Shown here: one piece after another, positions 1 to 10,931 of the stretch
Layout: every line of letters starts with the position of its first letter
Numbering within the stretch: the first letter of the stretch is position 1
Source: Aphanomyces cochlioides
Taxonomy: Eukaryota; Oomycota; Saprolegniomycetes; Saprolegniales; Verrucalvaceae
NCBI GenBank assembly: GCA_019828595.1
Contig: JAHQRK010000014.1
Location: forward strand, 2,046,001 to 2,110,000
Reading direction: 5' to 3'
DNA: 64,000 nt
The notes under the pieces: generated by a model
Seen by the model: the letters and a program-made list of their open reading frames with translations, nothing else
Database searches by the model: none
Told to the model about the DNA's origin: nothing
Made by a program: the position numbers and the translations under genes

Positions 1-808
1 CTCTCGACAGCGTTGCAATTTCCAATAAAACCATGGCCTACTCTTGGTTGCGTCTCAGTTGGACCGAGACACCCTCGTTGATCCTTCATGACGTTCCTGC
101 GGTCGTGAGATCTCACCACGACGGCGAGACTCATGTCGGTTGGTTTGATTGCTCCATCTCTGCCGTGCTGTACGATCCTTTCAAAGTGGTTACAATGACT
201 TGATGGAGCTCGTGTCCGTTGACTGTAAAGTCACAAGGAATCTTCCATCTCATGCCAAGTTGGCTCAGTTTTGAATTCACATTCGAACCAGCGCATGGGC
301 TTCAAACAAGCGAAAAGCCAAGGGTGTCGTCCAGTGAATCCAGAGTCAACTGCTGCAAGTGCTTCTTCGCTCAATGAGCTCTCTTGCATCAAATCGATCC
401 TCAAGGCCAAACCACCCACACGCTTTCAGGATCGCATACGCCCGATCTCACAGACCCCACCTCGCTATCTGACCAGGATGGAAGTCGTCGCTGGCAAACG
501 TGTGCCGTTCACAACCACACTCGCCAAACTCGTGCGGCAACATTCGTCGTCGTCTTTGGCCACGATTGAAGAAACCTACAAGACGCAAAGCTGGTCTGCC
601 TCCATGTTGACCATTCTGAAGTCATTTCGCCGCTCTGTCTAAACCACCATCGCCCTGAGCTTCATTCAGGAAGAGCTCGTCACCTTGCATCTTGTCTTTG
701 TGCGATCTTCGACCAAGTTTGTCCACGTAGAAAATATTTGACCAATAAAATTTCAATTTTCGTAATTTTTATTCACAGTGTCAATCAAAATCGATTATTT
801 CTTATATC
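1..808. other. No recognisable gene (left edge)
   Basis: I see no recognisable gene here. A 123-codon open frame on the + strand (271-642) and a 62-codon frame on the - strand (231-419) overlap each other. Neither shows a family motif, a signal peptide or flanking splice sites that extend it. The stretch lies downstream of the P450 relic and may hold its 3' flank plus an unrelated gene end cut by the window edge. Confidence 0.4.
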
Positions 809-1742
809 TTATTGTGATCTAGATTTGATTCCGTTGTCCTCATCCTCGATGTTGCGGCATGGCAGGCACAGAAAGACAGTAGTGGGATGCATCGTGACGC
901 CAGGATGTGGCTTGATGTTGGCCTTGTCAGTCAAACGGAAGGAAACCTGGAGCAACAAAGCGCACGACCACTTGGAGTTCCGCCATCGCAAAGGCGCACG
1001 ACCACTGCAATTCTTCGGCCCCGTGCCAAAGGGCATGTAGGCGAACATATTGCCATGACCATTGAGCAACACCTTGTCAGCTTCATAAACCGCCGTGCCT
1101 TCGAGGAAACGCTCTAACACATTTGCAATCAGCTGAACTGCTCCTCGAGGTCAATTCCTACCAGGGATGAACTCGTCTGGCTGGCTCCCGTACTTTGGAT
1201 TGCGGTGTTGAGCCACCAAGCTCACAATTACAGTCGTACCCTAGACAGAGGCATGAGGCACTCCGTCACAACGTTGAGCAAGACCTTTGGAATGAAGATG
1301 GGTTTGCCATCCGACATGGGCACATGGTCGTCCGAGGCGCACTCACGTGTAGCGATGGCGGTGGCGGAGGGGAAAATGCGCAACGTTTCTTGGATGAATG
1401 CCGTCGTGTATTTCAACTCGCCCAGAGACTTGGAGCCGAGTACACCGCCTTCTGAAGTTGCAGCCACGGCTTGGCATTCCTTGCGAGCAATTCTTTCCAT
1501 AGCAGGATGCGTGGCAATCATGGCAAAGACCCAACAAAACGTCGTGTTCGTCGTCTACAACGCACAAAGCCCTCGTGAGACCCTCCGAGCTCCCTCTGTT
1601 GGCTTACTTCATGCCCGGCAAACATAAACGCCATAACATGACAGCGAGCTTGGCAGTCTGTGTTGAGTCTCTCGTTGGTTTGGTGGTCTCGTGTAGCTTG
1701 ACCCGTTTTGGAATTAAGAATTCTTACCCTCTTGGAGGCCAA
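809..1742 (-). pseudogene. Cytochrome P450 relic
   Basis: Decayed cytochrome P450 monooxygenase, a haem-thiolate enzyme normally anchored in the ER membrane. Reading the minus strand from right to left the P450 landmarks come in the correct order but in different frames. An oxygen-binding I-helix motif (FAGHE, about 1620-1640) comes first. The K-helix ETLRIFP with its ExxR (about 1390-1410) follows. Then come a PERF-like stretch (AQHRNPKYG, about 1180-1210) and the haem loop FGTGPKNCSGR with the cysteine ligand (about 1000-1030). The C-terminal beta region ends at 809. Each step needs a frame change, and a stop lies between the PERF-like region and the haem loop. The N-terminal half (membrane anchor, helices A-H) is missing on the right. 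Some breaks could be short introns, but the frame changes do not all fall at GT-AG pairs, so I call it a truncated pseudogene. Confidence 0.75.
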
Positions 1743-1775
1743 ATTGGCTGGTGAAAAATGCGAATATTATTCAAA

Positions 1776-1848
1776 GTGCATCTAGCTCGAACGGTAGAGC
1801 GCCTGGTTAACGCCCAGGAAGTACAGGGATCGATCCCGGCTCAGCACG
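1776..1848 (+). tRNA. tRNA-Val(AAC)-like sequence with damaged T stem
   Basis: This stretch has exact 73-nt tRNA geometry. The D stem is GCTC/GAGC, the anticodon stem CCTGG/CCAGG, and the loop TTAACGC gives anticodon AAC at 1809-1811 (Val). The variable loop has 5 nt and the T loop is ATCGATC. The outer four acceptor pairs (GTGC/GCAC) form; the inner three do not, and only two T-stem pairs form. The trinucleotide CCA follows directly (1849-1851), which eukaryotic tRNA genes do not normally encode. The damaged stems and the encoded CCA suggest a retroposed or decayed tRNA rather than a working gene. Confidence 0.5.
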
Positions 1849-2238
1849 CCATATTCCGGTTTAAACTCATTGGTACCGGCTCCTGGCTGTGCGAATTGAT
1901 CGACTCTCTACCGCACCAACTCATCATGGAAGTACAGTTGTGCTCGACTTTTTGCACTACTCACTGTTCATAATTTATATAAGGTTATAAAGTTTAAAAG
2001 CATTTATAAAGTTTTCAAGTCATTTGCTTAAATTCACTACACATCCTCCGATGGACATTCATGCTCGAAGCCAAGCGACTGGAGGTGATCCATGAGCGAC
2101 ACTTCAGGTACTATACGGGTGTGATTCCAACAATTGCTGATTGTAGTTGCAGAAACTTCAGACCATGCGTCAGTGGCCCATTTCATAGCTGTGAGGACAT
2201 CAACTGCAAACAGCTTTTGGGATTGAAAATCTTGGCGC
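1849..2238. other. Intergenic
   Basis: No supported gene. The short open frames have no motif. The stretch around 1970-2040 is AT-rich. Confidence 0.4.
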
Positions 2239-2547
2239 TCAGGTTCGCTGTCGATTATTTGGATCCACTGTTGTTGGAAACTCGATGATCAAAATACGAC
2301 CATCGTCACTGAGCTCGAGAAATCGAAGTGGAACCCGCAGCCCTTCCCCATCACCAACGTACGCATTGAATGCATCGACGGAAACTCCATCACAAACGGG
2401 GAAGGGGGCGATATCATCGTCATCTTTGTCGAAATGACTTGCAACTTCTTCAAGGTCCAGCTCATTCATACTCTTGCGAATAGCACGGACGGTTGTTGAC
2501 AGATTCGACGCAGTCGGAGCCATGGTTGCCGCAACCACAGATGCCAC
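2239..2547 (-). pseudogene. Truncated copy of the 61-kb PD-(D/E)XK-like family gene
   Basis: About 100 codons that closely match the first third of the gene at 61128-61935. They share the segment beginning MAPTASNLSTT and the block VSVDAFNAYVGDGEGLR-PLRFLELSDDGRILI. Nucleotide similarity extends upstream of the ATG to about 2610 (shared TACACATATCAGAACAAGTCC), so the copied unit includes 5' flanking DNA. The frame stops right after the shared block, and the putative nuclease region is absent. This copy keeps the reading frame across the point where the 61-kb copy has lost bases, so it is the better guide to the original N-terminus. Its function cannot be read from this part alone. Confidence 0.6.
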
Positions 2548-3416
2548 ATCAGTTGATTCAGCCAGTTTCGCTTTCTGGGACTTGTTCTGATATGTGTAAA
2601 CTCGAGTTCTTCATCAACTCATAAGCTGTCAAAATCTGTATGATAAGCGTTCGATTTCAAGAGTTATTCGATTCAAACATCAATTAGTCGTTGTCTTGGC
2701 TACATGAAGAAGCTCATGAAGAAGCTCATTGCCAATTGACAATAACGTCATCACAAGGACAGCTATCAAATAATTAAAATATCGGTCTTATCTCGCCGTC
2801 AAATCTCTTGCGAAGACTCATATGAGAACGTAAATCAATGATTGAGAGTATATCTTAACCATACTCGTTGACTATGACACTCTGGGCTGAGCCCCATTCA
2901 ATAACAAGTCGATGGGGACTCATCACACAGGCCAGCAGCAGTCAGGCGATAACTTAGTGCTTACAAGGTGAAAATACACTCGATGGCTGGCGACGAAGCA
3001 ACAATAGTGACTCTTTAGCCCGACAGAGAATAATTTATCACGTGAGTGAATATCCTGTCTAATATTATTGATTTGATACAAATTTTGGGCAGCGGCGCAA
3101 TCGAATCACGCCAAAGTACCGATCCGCGAATCGATCCCATTGGCTGATTTTTCAATATCAGCATTTGATTGGTCGAAATGGATCTTGAATGTCGTGTTAG
3201 CCAATCAAAACGATTGATAAACGACTCAACAATATATCCGAAATTTTGCTCAAAAGCACAATATTGTATCACAAAACCTTTGACATTTAATTCCGGATAC
3301 ATCTAATTCCGGATAATGTTAAAGGAGTACCAATAGGATTCGATTCTGGAAGCAATTAGAATCCGGTTAATTTTGTCTGAATCTTTTGGCACATCAGAAA
3401 AGATTGCCAACGGATC
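2548..3416. other. Intergenic, upstream of the uronate gene
   Basis: No convincing gene. A 95-codon minus-strand frame (3015-3302) has no recognisable features. The last 130 bases carry three copies of a TTCCGGATAA-like motif, listed separately. Confidence 0.4.
3289..3370. promoter_or_regulatory. TTCCGGATAA-type motif cluster
   Basis: Two close copies of AATTCCGGATA (3289-3299 and 3305-3315) and one AATCCGGTTAA (3359-3370) lie within 130 bases of the uronate gene ATG. A denser cluster of the same motif lies just upstream of the methyltransferase start at 10.2 kb. The sharing between two unrelated host promoters is visible; a regulatory role is inferred. Confidence 0.35.
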
Positions 3417-6400
3417 ATGACAACGACGCGCGATGTCCACGCTCTTTGCTTTGGCGCTGGCCGCTTCCTGGTTTGTGTATTCTATCTTTGAAATAGACTA
3501 AATATTGTGTAGAGAGCAGTCCTTGTTCCAGCTTTCCGGCATTTGGACTTGGGAGTGGTGGTCGTTCAAACTCGAGGGGATGATTTTGTCAAGCAGTGCA
3601 AACATGACGGATGCACATATGAAGTCGATACTGTCCAGCGAGATGGATTTGTTTCGACGGAAACTGTATGATTGCGTTGTTTTATACGATTGAGTCTGCC
3701 TTTAGATTGGATTGGTAGACGTGACAACATTGGGATCTCCCACGCATCGTGATGCCTTGTTTGCGAGCATTCCTCAACTATCCAAGCTGAAATACATTGG
3801 AGTTGGAGTTACAGAGAGCGGAATTCATGAGAAGAGTCAAGCGATGAAGGATTTGGCCGAATTCCTCGTGTCGTTCTCAAATGCTCATCCTGGTAAGTTT
3901 GAGGGAACGGGCATACTGAAACAATGTCTTCTAGCCAAGCATTTATCCATTATCAACACTGACAACCTCCGAGCCAATGGCGATATGATTAAAAAGTACA
4001 CATATCGGTTTCTCCTCATTGTTTTAACACTACTGCTCTAGATGTGTCCTGGCGAATGTTCCTGCAGACTACGCTGCTCCATTTGCCACGTACATCAAAT
4101 CTCAGCTGACCTTTCACAACTCAATGGTCGATCGAATCACTGCAGCGAGACCTCACAACAACTTTATGCCTTATGCTGAACCCCTCCCCGCCAAAGCACT
4201 TGTTATTGAAGACTTGCAGAAAGTTTTGCCAGCACAATGGGTCTCCATCCCTGGTGTAGTCATTCGAACCGAACCTGGTCTACCAAACCTGGATTTCCAT
4301 CTCATTGCTCTGTAGGTGCGCTCGACAGAGACCACAGCTTGAAGCTTGGAATTGCCAACGCAACTCACACCGCTATGGTTTACTGCTTGGCTTTGTCGAA
4401 GATCGACAACACTACAGCGACTCCGCTGTTGGTGATGAACTACCTAGATGGGTTATTCCAACGAGACTTGGCTCCTGCCCTCTTAAGCCAAGGGATTCCA
4501 CGAGTCTGCCCACATCCTAAAATCCTCACTGACTCAAACATCTAGGACCTGATTGATTCGGTGTACGCGGACTGGTCACACCGGTTGCGCCACCAATTCT
4601 TCGGCATGGACACATTCTTTGTCGCCCAGAATGCCAGTGCCAAGTATAGAATCCGCCTTCTTTCCACCGTTGCGCCATTGATAGCGGTCTGAGTCCATCT
4701 GACCGTGTCTTGATCAATATTTAGACAAATCCGAACTATACTCCAAGCGCCTACCTCGCCTTTGCTACGGCGAGTCTGCTTCGCTTTTTAACTCCATCCG
4801 AGGCCAGTTTTGAAGTCACACCCCGTGGGAACGTCTTTGTCGGTAGGTTTTGTGTTTCTCCTCTTCAGCGTTCTGACAAGCTCTGTAGGCCACATGGATG
4901 AAGTGCCGTCCCCAGGACCTTTGGAGTGGACGTATGTTAGCGGTCTCACTGCCGATTTACAGACTGGCCGCTATCAGTTTCGCGACGGGGACGACGGCCA
5001 AATCACTCAATTCCTCTTGAAAATGACTGAAACTTCAAAGAGTATATCGAAGTCGACGACATGAAGCTCAAAATGTACTGTAGATGCAAGTCCAGAAATT
5101 ATTCACCAAGTGTTGGCTTTGATCGGTGGCGATTTAGTGGAGAATTCTAGATGGGTCAACTTTGCCTTGGACGTAGCGGTGCTCTACAATCGTCTGCATC
5201 AGTAAAGAAGCCCCCCTGGACGGGCAGTTAATTTGTTCCTTGTAGCCATTCGCCAGCTCTCGAAGTCTTATCTGAGGTGGTAAATCAGTCGACGATTCCG
5301 CTCGCCGATGAAGCAGCCATTGCCAAGTGTGTTGAAAAGGCTGTGGCCGATACATGGGTCATTGATGTCCACACGCACTTGTTTCCTCCGACGCACTCGT
5401 CGCTTATGCTCTGGGGCATTGACGCGCTCTTGACGTATCACTACTTGGTCGCTGAATACTTTACAACAGCATCTGTGTCGCCTGAAGACTTTTTCGTACG
5501 CTTTTCTCTTGATTTGAGACGTAACGTTGACTTAGACGTGGAGTATTCAAGCTCAAGCTGATGCCATTTGGAAGCACTTGTTTGTCCAGCGCTCTCCAAT
5601 TTCAGAAGCGTGCCAAGGAGTCATTACTACGTTGAATGCTCTTGGATTGAAAGAATTGGTCGCACGACGCGACTTGCCGTCAATTCGAGGTGTGAATGTC
5701 ATCACAAGTTCCGTTCTTGCTGAAATATTCCCTTAGCTTGGTTTGCCGCGCAGGATCCATCCAAGTATGTCGATTTAGTCTTTTCGATTGCAAAAATCCG
5801 CTACGTGGTCATGACGAATATTCCATTTGAACCTGAAGAGGCGAAATACTGGCTTGAGCAAACTCCTTACAATGCTCATCAATTCAAAACGGCACTCCGA
5901 GTCGACCAAGTCCTCTTGGGCGACTGGAAATCCCTCGGACCTGCTCTCAACCTAAGGTATCGATTCCCAAGAAACACGCATCCTTACCGTCACCTTGTAG
6001 GAATTTGCCGCATACACTGGCTGGTGTGAAGGATTATTTACTTGCGTGGATCGATATTTTTCAACCTGTTTACTTCATGGCAAGTGTTCCAGCGTCCTTT
6101 GAGCTCGTGGACGCTCCGTTGGACGACAAAGCAGTCCAGCCAAGTGGTGCAATGATGCTCCAGCACGTTTTGTTACCTCTAGCAGCCTCTCTCAAGCTGC
6201 CACTTGCGTTGAAATTCGGTGCATTGCGCCAAATGAATCCACGGTAATTCAATGAACCATTATCTATGTGTTCTAACGCCCAGAAGGTTGCGTCTTGCTG
6301 GCGATGGCGTGGCCGTGACGGCAGTTTCCATCTTGACAAGACTGGCCAAGCAGAATCCCAAAGTAAGTTTGATGGCCTCCTCTCCATCTCAAGTTGCTGG

Positions 6401-6829
6401 TGCTGTGCAGGTCAAATTCCTTGCCACGTTTCTCTCACGAGTAAACCAACACGAAGTCACTGTCGTCGCGACAAAATTCCAAAATGTCCATTTGTACGGC
6501 TGCTGGTGGTATTGCAACAATCCATCGATCATCCAAGGTAGAATTCTTCATCCCTCATGTGTCAAGCTGTATTTTCAATTGTAGAGCTCACTCGTATGCG
6601 TCTGGAATTACTCGGCACTGCGTTCACCTCGCAGCATTCCGATGCCCGTGTGCTTGACCAGCTTATTTACAAGTGGCGTCACTTTCGCACACTCCTTGTG
6701 GAAGCTCTCGTGCCGCTGTACTCTCAGCTTCATCGCAATGGATGGGCTGTCAGTGCCACCGATATTTCTCGTGACGTGGAGCGTCTCCTTGGGCACAGCT
6801 ATGAAGAATTCCTCGCCAAGACGCTTTGA
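3417..6829 (+). CDS. Fused fructuronate/tagaturonate reductase - uronate isomerase
   Basis: Multi-exon gene (about 16 GT-AG introns of 36-55 nt, about 900 aa) that joins two enzymes of uronate breakdown. The N-terminal half is a mannitol-dehydrogenase-type reductase. It has a Rossmann start (ALCFGAGRFL), the segment SMVDRIT, and the family's catalytic K-x4-N-x2-H motif as KLGIANATH near 4340. The C-terminal half, from about 5250, is a COG1904-type glucuronate/uronate isomerase (TIM barrel). It has the metal-binding HxH in DVHTHLFPP, then LLTYHYLVAEYF, RSPISEAC and MTNIPF. The known chemistry is isomerisation of glucuronate to fructuronate, then NADH-dependent reduction to mannonate, so the two halves catalyse consecutive steps. 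I chose the ATG at 3417 because it begins the Rossmann strand and its exon ends at a clean donor. No organelle signal is evident, so the protein is probably cytosolic. It is convergent with the transporter, 30 bases away. Confidence 0.85.
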
Positions 6830-6859
6830 CATTTTTAAGTTACCCTGCTCTACAATCTA

Positions 6860-9003
6860 CTAGCCTGTGATGACTCGCACGCCCAACATGGACACTTTGT
6901 GTGCGTCCATGTTGTCTGGCTGTCGAATAAACATCATGTTGGTTGGGATATTTTGCGCTTTGGATATCCAATGGACCGTGCTCGGGTTGAACTCGCCTTC
7001 GACGACAATCGAGTCGATCTACACAAAGTCATAAGCTATCAAGGCGCCCCCAAAGTCAAAAGACGTACGCGAAGCTTGGGATACATGCAATCAAGCACAG
7101 CCACCAAGTCGTGGAAGTTTGTGGGCGGCAAACTTCCCCGTGGATACACGTGGATGATGCGCAAGTTTTCCGTGTGCTCGTTGCGACGGACGTACAGAAC
7201 GGCTTTGTTGAGCACTTGAAGGTCAGGATGCTTGGAGAAGAAGACGATCGGTGGTTGATTGATCGTCTTGATGGCCTACAGCATCACAGTCACGATGGAA
7301 GTACATGGAGTTGAGTACCTTGACGATGGCGTGGCCTCCCAAGACTCCACTTGGCGACTGCAGCAGTGGAATGCGACTCTTGCCGTTGGAAGGCGACGGA
7401 CTCAAGCCTTTCATGACCACCATGACCAAGCGGAGGACGAAAACACGCTCGAGCATGAGGAGAATAAGCAGCGAGACGGAGAGAAGGTAGGCTGCAAAGA
7501 TGGTCGACACTTTGGGATCGCCCATGAGGATGCCCCAGAAACCCATGCAGCTCATGGTCATGCCGACAATGCACGCCCACCATGGAGCAGTCGTTTCACG
7601 CGGCATTTGGCTACGCTTGAGCTTGAACAACATGGCTGAGAGGGAGAAGAGCACAAGGAGGGCGAGGAAAGCGTACGAGTAGATGCTCGAGAGCATGACG
7701 ACGTTGCCGTGCAGGATCCAAACCAAACTGGTCGCGACGAAGTAGTATGCGAGGACAATGTAGTGGTTGGTATGACGCCATGCATTTTCAACCAGAAAGA
7801 TTTCAGGCAGCACGCGGTCCTTGGCCAAACGACGAGCTAAGCCAGTGATGCCAACGTATGAAGTGAGCACGGAGCCAGCAAGCACGATGAACCCGTCGAT
7901 GGACAGCCAGAGCTGGAACCATCGTCCGATTGTGGTGCTGGCCATCATGGCGAGCACGACAGTGTTGTTGGCAATCGTGACGTCCATGGGCAGAACGCAG
8001 AGGTTGAGCACCGAGAGCGTAAAGTTGAAAAACGTCGAGAGGTACCAGATATTCTACAAGCAGCATGAGCTAGAGAGCGTCAAGGAACGTCGTGTACCCG
8101 AAGGATCTTGCGGAAGATGCCAGGCGCTTGCTCTTCGACAAAGTTGGCCGCCGTCTCGAAGCCAGTCACACCCAACATGGCCGAGCTAAAGCCAAAGAAG
8201 AGCGCCGTGACGGCATTCCCAGCGAGGAGTTTGCCTTCGATGTCAAGCGATGGAAATGGCGTCGCCATGTTGGCCCAAAAGATGTTTGGATGCTGCACGG
8301 CGTACACGATTGACGCCACGACGAGGACAGACAGCGTTAAAGTGTGCAATACGAAAATGACAAAGGCAACGACGGCGCTTTCGCTGAGACCGCAAATGTT
8401 GAGCACGGCAAAGACAGTGAGAATGCCAGTCGCTGTCCAGACGGTGTCAATCCCTGGGACCTGTTGACCGAGGTAGTCGGAGGCCGAGACGGCCGAGACG
8501 ACGCCAGTGGCCAAGTAGGCAATGATGGCCAACGCCGAGACAAAAGCAGCCCATCGCTTAGACGTCGTGTTGAGCATCGTGTTGTATGAGCCACCGTTCA
8601 ATGGAATCGCACTCACGACTTCGACGTAGATGAATCGAAAGAGAAACATGGTCGCCGCGACGAGGATGTTGGCGAATGGAGCCATTTTACCAGCTTTGGA
8701 GGCAACAATCCCAGCCGAGTAGAGACAACTCGAGAGCACGTCGTTTCCCGTGATGCTCGTGCTGTACCATTCTCCAAGGACAGATTCTTCTTGCTGGAGC
8801 TCTTTTTGCACGGCAGCCAATTCATCCGCTGGCACATGCAAGTCCTTGGCTTGACCAGGGCCAGGAAATGCCCACGACGCTACACACAACATTCATCAAT
8901 ACAATCGAGATCCGAGCGAGAGCGTACGGCCAGGCTGGAAGTCCTGCTCGACTTCAAAGTGGAAATGCCGACGATAGCGTCTGGTTGAGCCTCCGCGTGG
9001 CAT
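6860..9003 (-). CDS. APC-superfamily amino-acid/polyamine permease
   Basis: Membrane transporter of the amino acid-polyamine-organocation superfamily. Four introns of about 44-50 nt (one at 8054-8097) join five exons. The first exon, from ATG 9003, gives a short basic cytosolic N-terminus. About 12 hydrophobic helices follow, including the GNDVLSSCLYSAG helix 1 break and a conserved FFGFSSAMLGVTGFETAANF segment. After the last helix (about 7450) comes a soluble C-terminal domain of about 150 residues, with alternating strands such as NLRIIHVYP and IDSIVVEGEF, unusual for a bare permease and possibly regulatory. An in-frame stop lies upstream of the chosen ATG with no earlier start. The substrate cannot be told from sequence. 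It is convergent with the uronate gene. Confidence 0.8.
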
Positions 9004-9704
9004 GGCCCGAGTTGATGAATGCCTCAAGCATTGGTTGGTTTCGCATCTTCCACATCCTCATCACACGCTCACGAGATTCATGACATTTCAAATATGTAAG
9101 AGTTCTAAATGACTATTTTTGATATATCACCTCAGAAGAATGAGACACTAATTCTGCCTACTTGACTGCTGAAGGTGTTTTATTACTAATATCAAGTATA
9201 CATTTGCTTACATTTTGTAATTTGAATATGTTACATAAGTGGCCATAAGTTTTTGGGGTACAGTGGCAGGTTGACCACATGATGAACCCATGACGCCTTG
9301 TCGACCTCTCAAACGGTGACGAGAATGATTGGAGCGGTCACGGCTACTTGTACAATGCATTGTACAAGACGTGACTTACAGCCCAAGCCCAAAGACGGTG
9401 CAGGTCACTGCGATCACTTTGTCGATGGGACGAGCCTTGTATCCAGTGGAGTCGAATTTCATTGGTTTTTGGAGATTTTTGCGAATTTTTGGTAAAAATT
9501 ATGTGAATATTTGGTGAATTTTTGTCAATTTTAATAAAATTTGAACAGATCACGACACGATCTCGGACACAAACTGATGGTATCCAGTGACCTCATGGAG
9601 CGCGGTGAGCTCTTGAAACTTGCTCCGTGGCCTATGAGCCTTTCATCCTCGAGGTTTCTTACCTCACGTAAGATACATCAGACAAGAATATGAAGAATTC
9701 AATT
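9004..9704. other. Intergenic, AT-rich
   Basis: No gene recognised. It serves as the upstream region of the permease and the 3' flank of the methyltransferase. A run of TTTTTGG/GAATTTTT repeats lies at 9470-9540. Confidence 0.5.
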
Positions 9705-10235
9705 TCAACAAATTTGCGAGTTGGCCCACGTTGCAAAGCTGTGGAGGACGATTGATGTCGCGACTGTGACGTTCAAGGACGCAGTGCCGCCACCATATTG
9801 TGGAATGTACGCAAATCGGTCGCAAATTGCAATTTGAGGATCGCTCAAGCCACTGCCTTCGTTTCCAGCCATAATGGCTGTGTGTCCGTCGAAAATGTCA
9901 GCGTCATTGATGCTCTTGGCATTGTGGAGGATTTCAATGCCAACGATCGTCACTGGTGGATCCATCGCCTTGAGATGGTCTCGGCATTCAACCAGTGTTG
10001 CAAATCGCGTGATTGGGAATGGGAATTCAAAGTCAGGCAGGACATCTTCGACATTCAATGCTTGGTCAAAGCTCAGCAATTTCTGACCCACGACGAAGAC
10101 TTCGACAACGCCAAAGGCTGTAGCACTCAGCAGCATATCTCGGATATTTTTCCGCTTCTGTATGTTGTTGATGATCAAGTATTGGCGCGGCATGTTCGCC
10201 TTCACGTCTTGGTCATGACCATGCCTCGTGTCCAT
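9705..10235 (-). CDS. SpoU/TrmH-family RNA methyltransferase
   Basis: Single-exon, 176-residue protein of the SPOUT class, which 2'-O-methylates ribose in tRNA or rRNA using S-adenosylmethionine. Motif 1 is the NIQKRKNIRDMLLSATAFGV region near residue 25. Motif 2 is IMAGNEGSGL near residue 125. Motif 3 is ASLNVTVATSIVLH near residue 155, which forms the SAM-binding knot. The length fits a catalytic SpoU domain without the extra N-terminal RNA-binding domain of some members. The start at 10235 gives a hydrophilic lead; a second ATG 14 codons in (MPRQYL) is also plausible. Four to five TCCGGAT motifs sit just upstream. The target nucleotide is not predictable here. Confidence 0.88.
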   Translation of the reverse strand: MDTRHGHDQDVKANMPRQYLIINNIQKRKNIRDMLLSATAFGVVEVFVVGQKLLSFDQALNVEDVLPDFEFPFPITRFATLVECRDHLKAMDPPVTIVGIEILHNAKSINDADIFDGHTAIMAGNEGSGLSDPQIAICDRFAYIPQYGGGTASLNVTVATSIVLHSFATWANSQIC

Positions 10236-10256
10236 TTATTTGTCCGTCCAGATATC

Positions 10257-10339
10257 GATTCCGGATAATTTCAAATCATCCGGTTGTCATACAAACAAAA
10301 TCCGGATAACCCATTCATCATCCGGATCCACGGATAACG
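10257..10339. promoter_or_regulatory. Dense TCCGGAT motif cluster
   Basis: Within 83 bases there are ATTCCGGATAAT, CATCCGGTTG, AATCCGGATAAC, CATCCGGATC and ACGGATAAC. They lie immediately upstream of the methyltransferase start codon. The same core recurs upstream of the uronate gene. It is a candidate promoter element, or a recognition site for a shared DNA-binding protein (inferred). Confidence 0.4.
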
Positions 10340-10639
10340 AAGCTCGACTGCCATCATGGCGTTATCTTGAAATTCGGAGGCGTTCACGCTCTGCTACTAA
10401 ACAGAACATAGAGAATGGTGTTGAGCACTAGCCATCTATTAAAGACAAAGGAGTACATTCTGTATGGCGTACGATTTCAATCGGAATCTCTGAATGACGA
10501 GTTTTTCAGCACAGGAGTTTCACTTGAAGTTTGTATGAAGTTTGGAAACATACATTCCCATTCTTATTTAAATTTTGAATAAAATTATATGATTATTTGT
10601 ATTGTGTGTCTAGAGTGGAATCTTGCAAAGAAAATATCG

Positions 10640-10862
10640 ACGCAGCCATTTTGATGCAAAAATGCCGCAATACAAACTTCAAATGAAATGAAATTGAATG
10701 TTTCGAACATGTTTTCAACCCTTTAAAACATTTGAAATTACACTATTTATTGTTCATGATCGAGAAAATGCTGCGTAAACCATAAATAGTGTATGCGTCA
10801 ATGAATTGAAACATTTTCGAAACTTCGCAAAACTCCAGTTTTGGACCCAAACGACAATACCA
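10640..10862 (+). repeat. Dispersed repeat, copy 1 (inverted copy at 25.9 kb)
   Basis: About 220 bases match the reverse complement of 25890-26100. Shared landmarks in order are GACGCA, GTTTCGAACAT, GAAATTACACTATTTA, TCATGATCGAG, ATAGTGTATGCGTCAAT, TTGAAACATTTTC, and the end CCAGTTTTGGACCCAAACGACAAT (24 nt, 10850 onward). No coding potential. It looks like a short non-autonomous repeat, and its true termini are unclear. Confidence 0.7.
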
Positions 10863-10931
10863 ACCTCAATAATTTAATGTATACCATCATTCTAGTTGGT
10901 GTTCTCTGTATCTTTTCAGTTTGCAATCAAC

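Noticed and set aside
3015..3302. 95-codon minus-strand frame
   Set aside because: AT-rich, no motif, no splice extension; chance open frame near the uronate promoter.
7259..8589. Several + strand frames of 60-126 codons
   Set aside because: Shadows opposite the permease exons, with no motifs.
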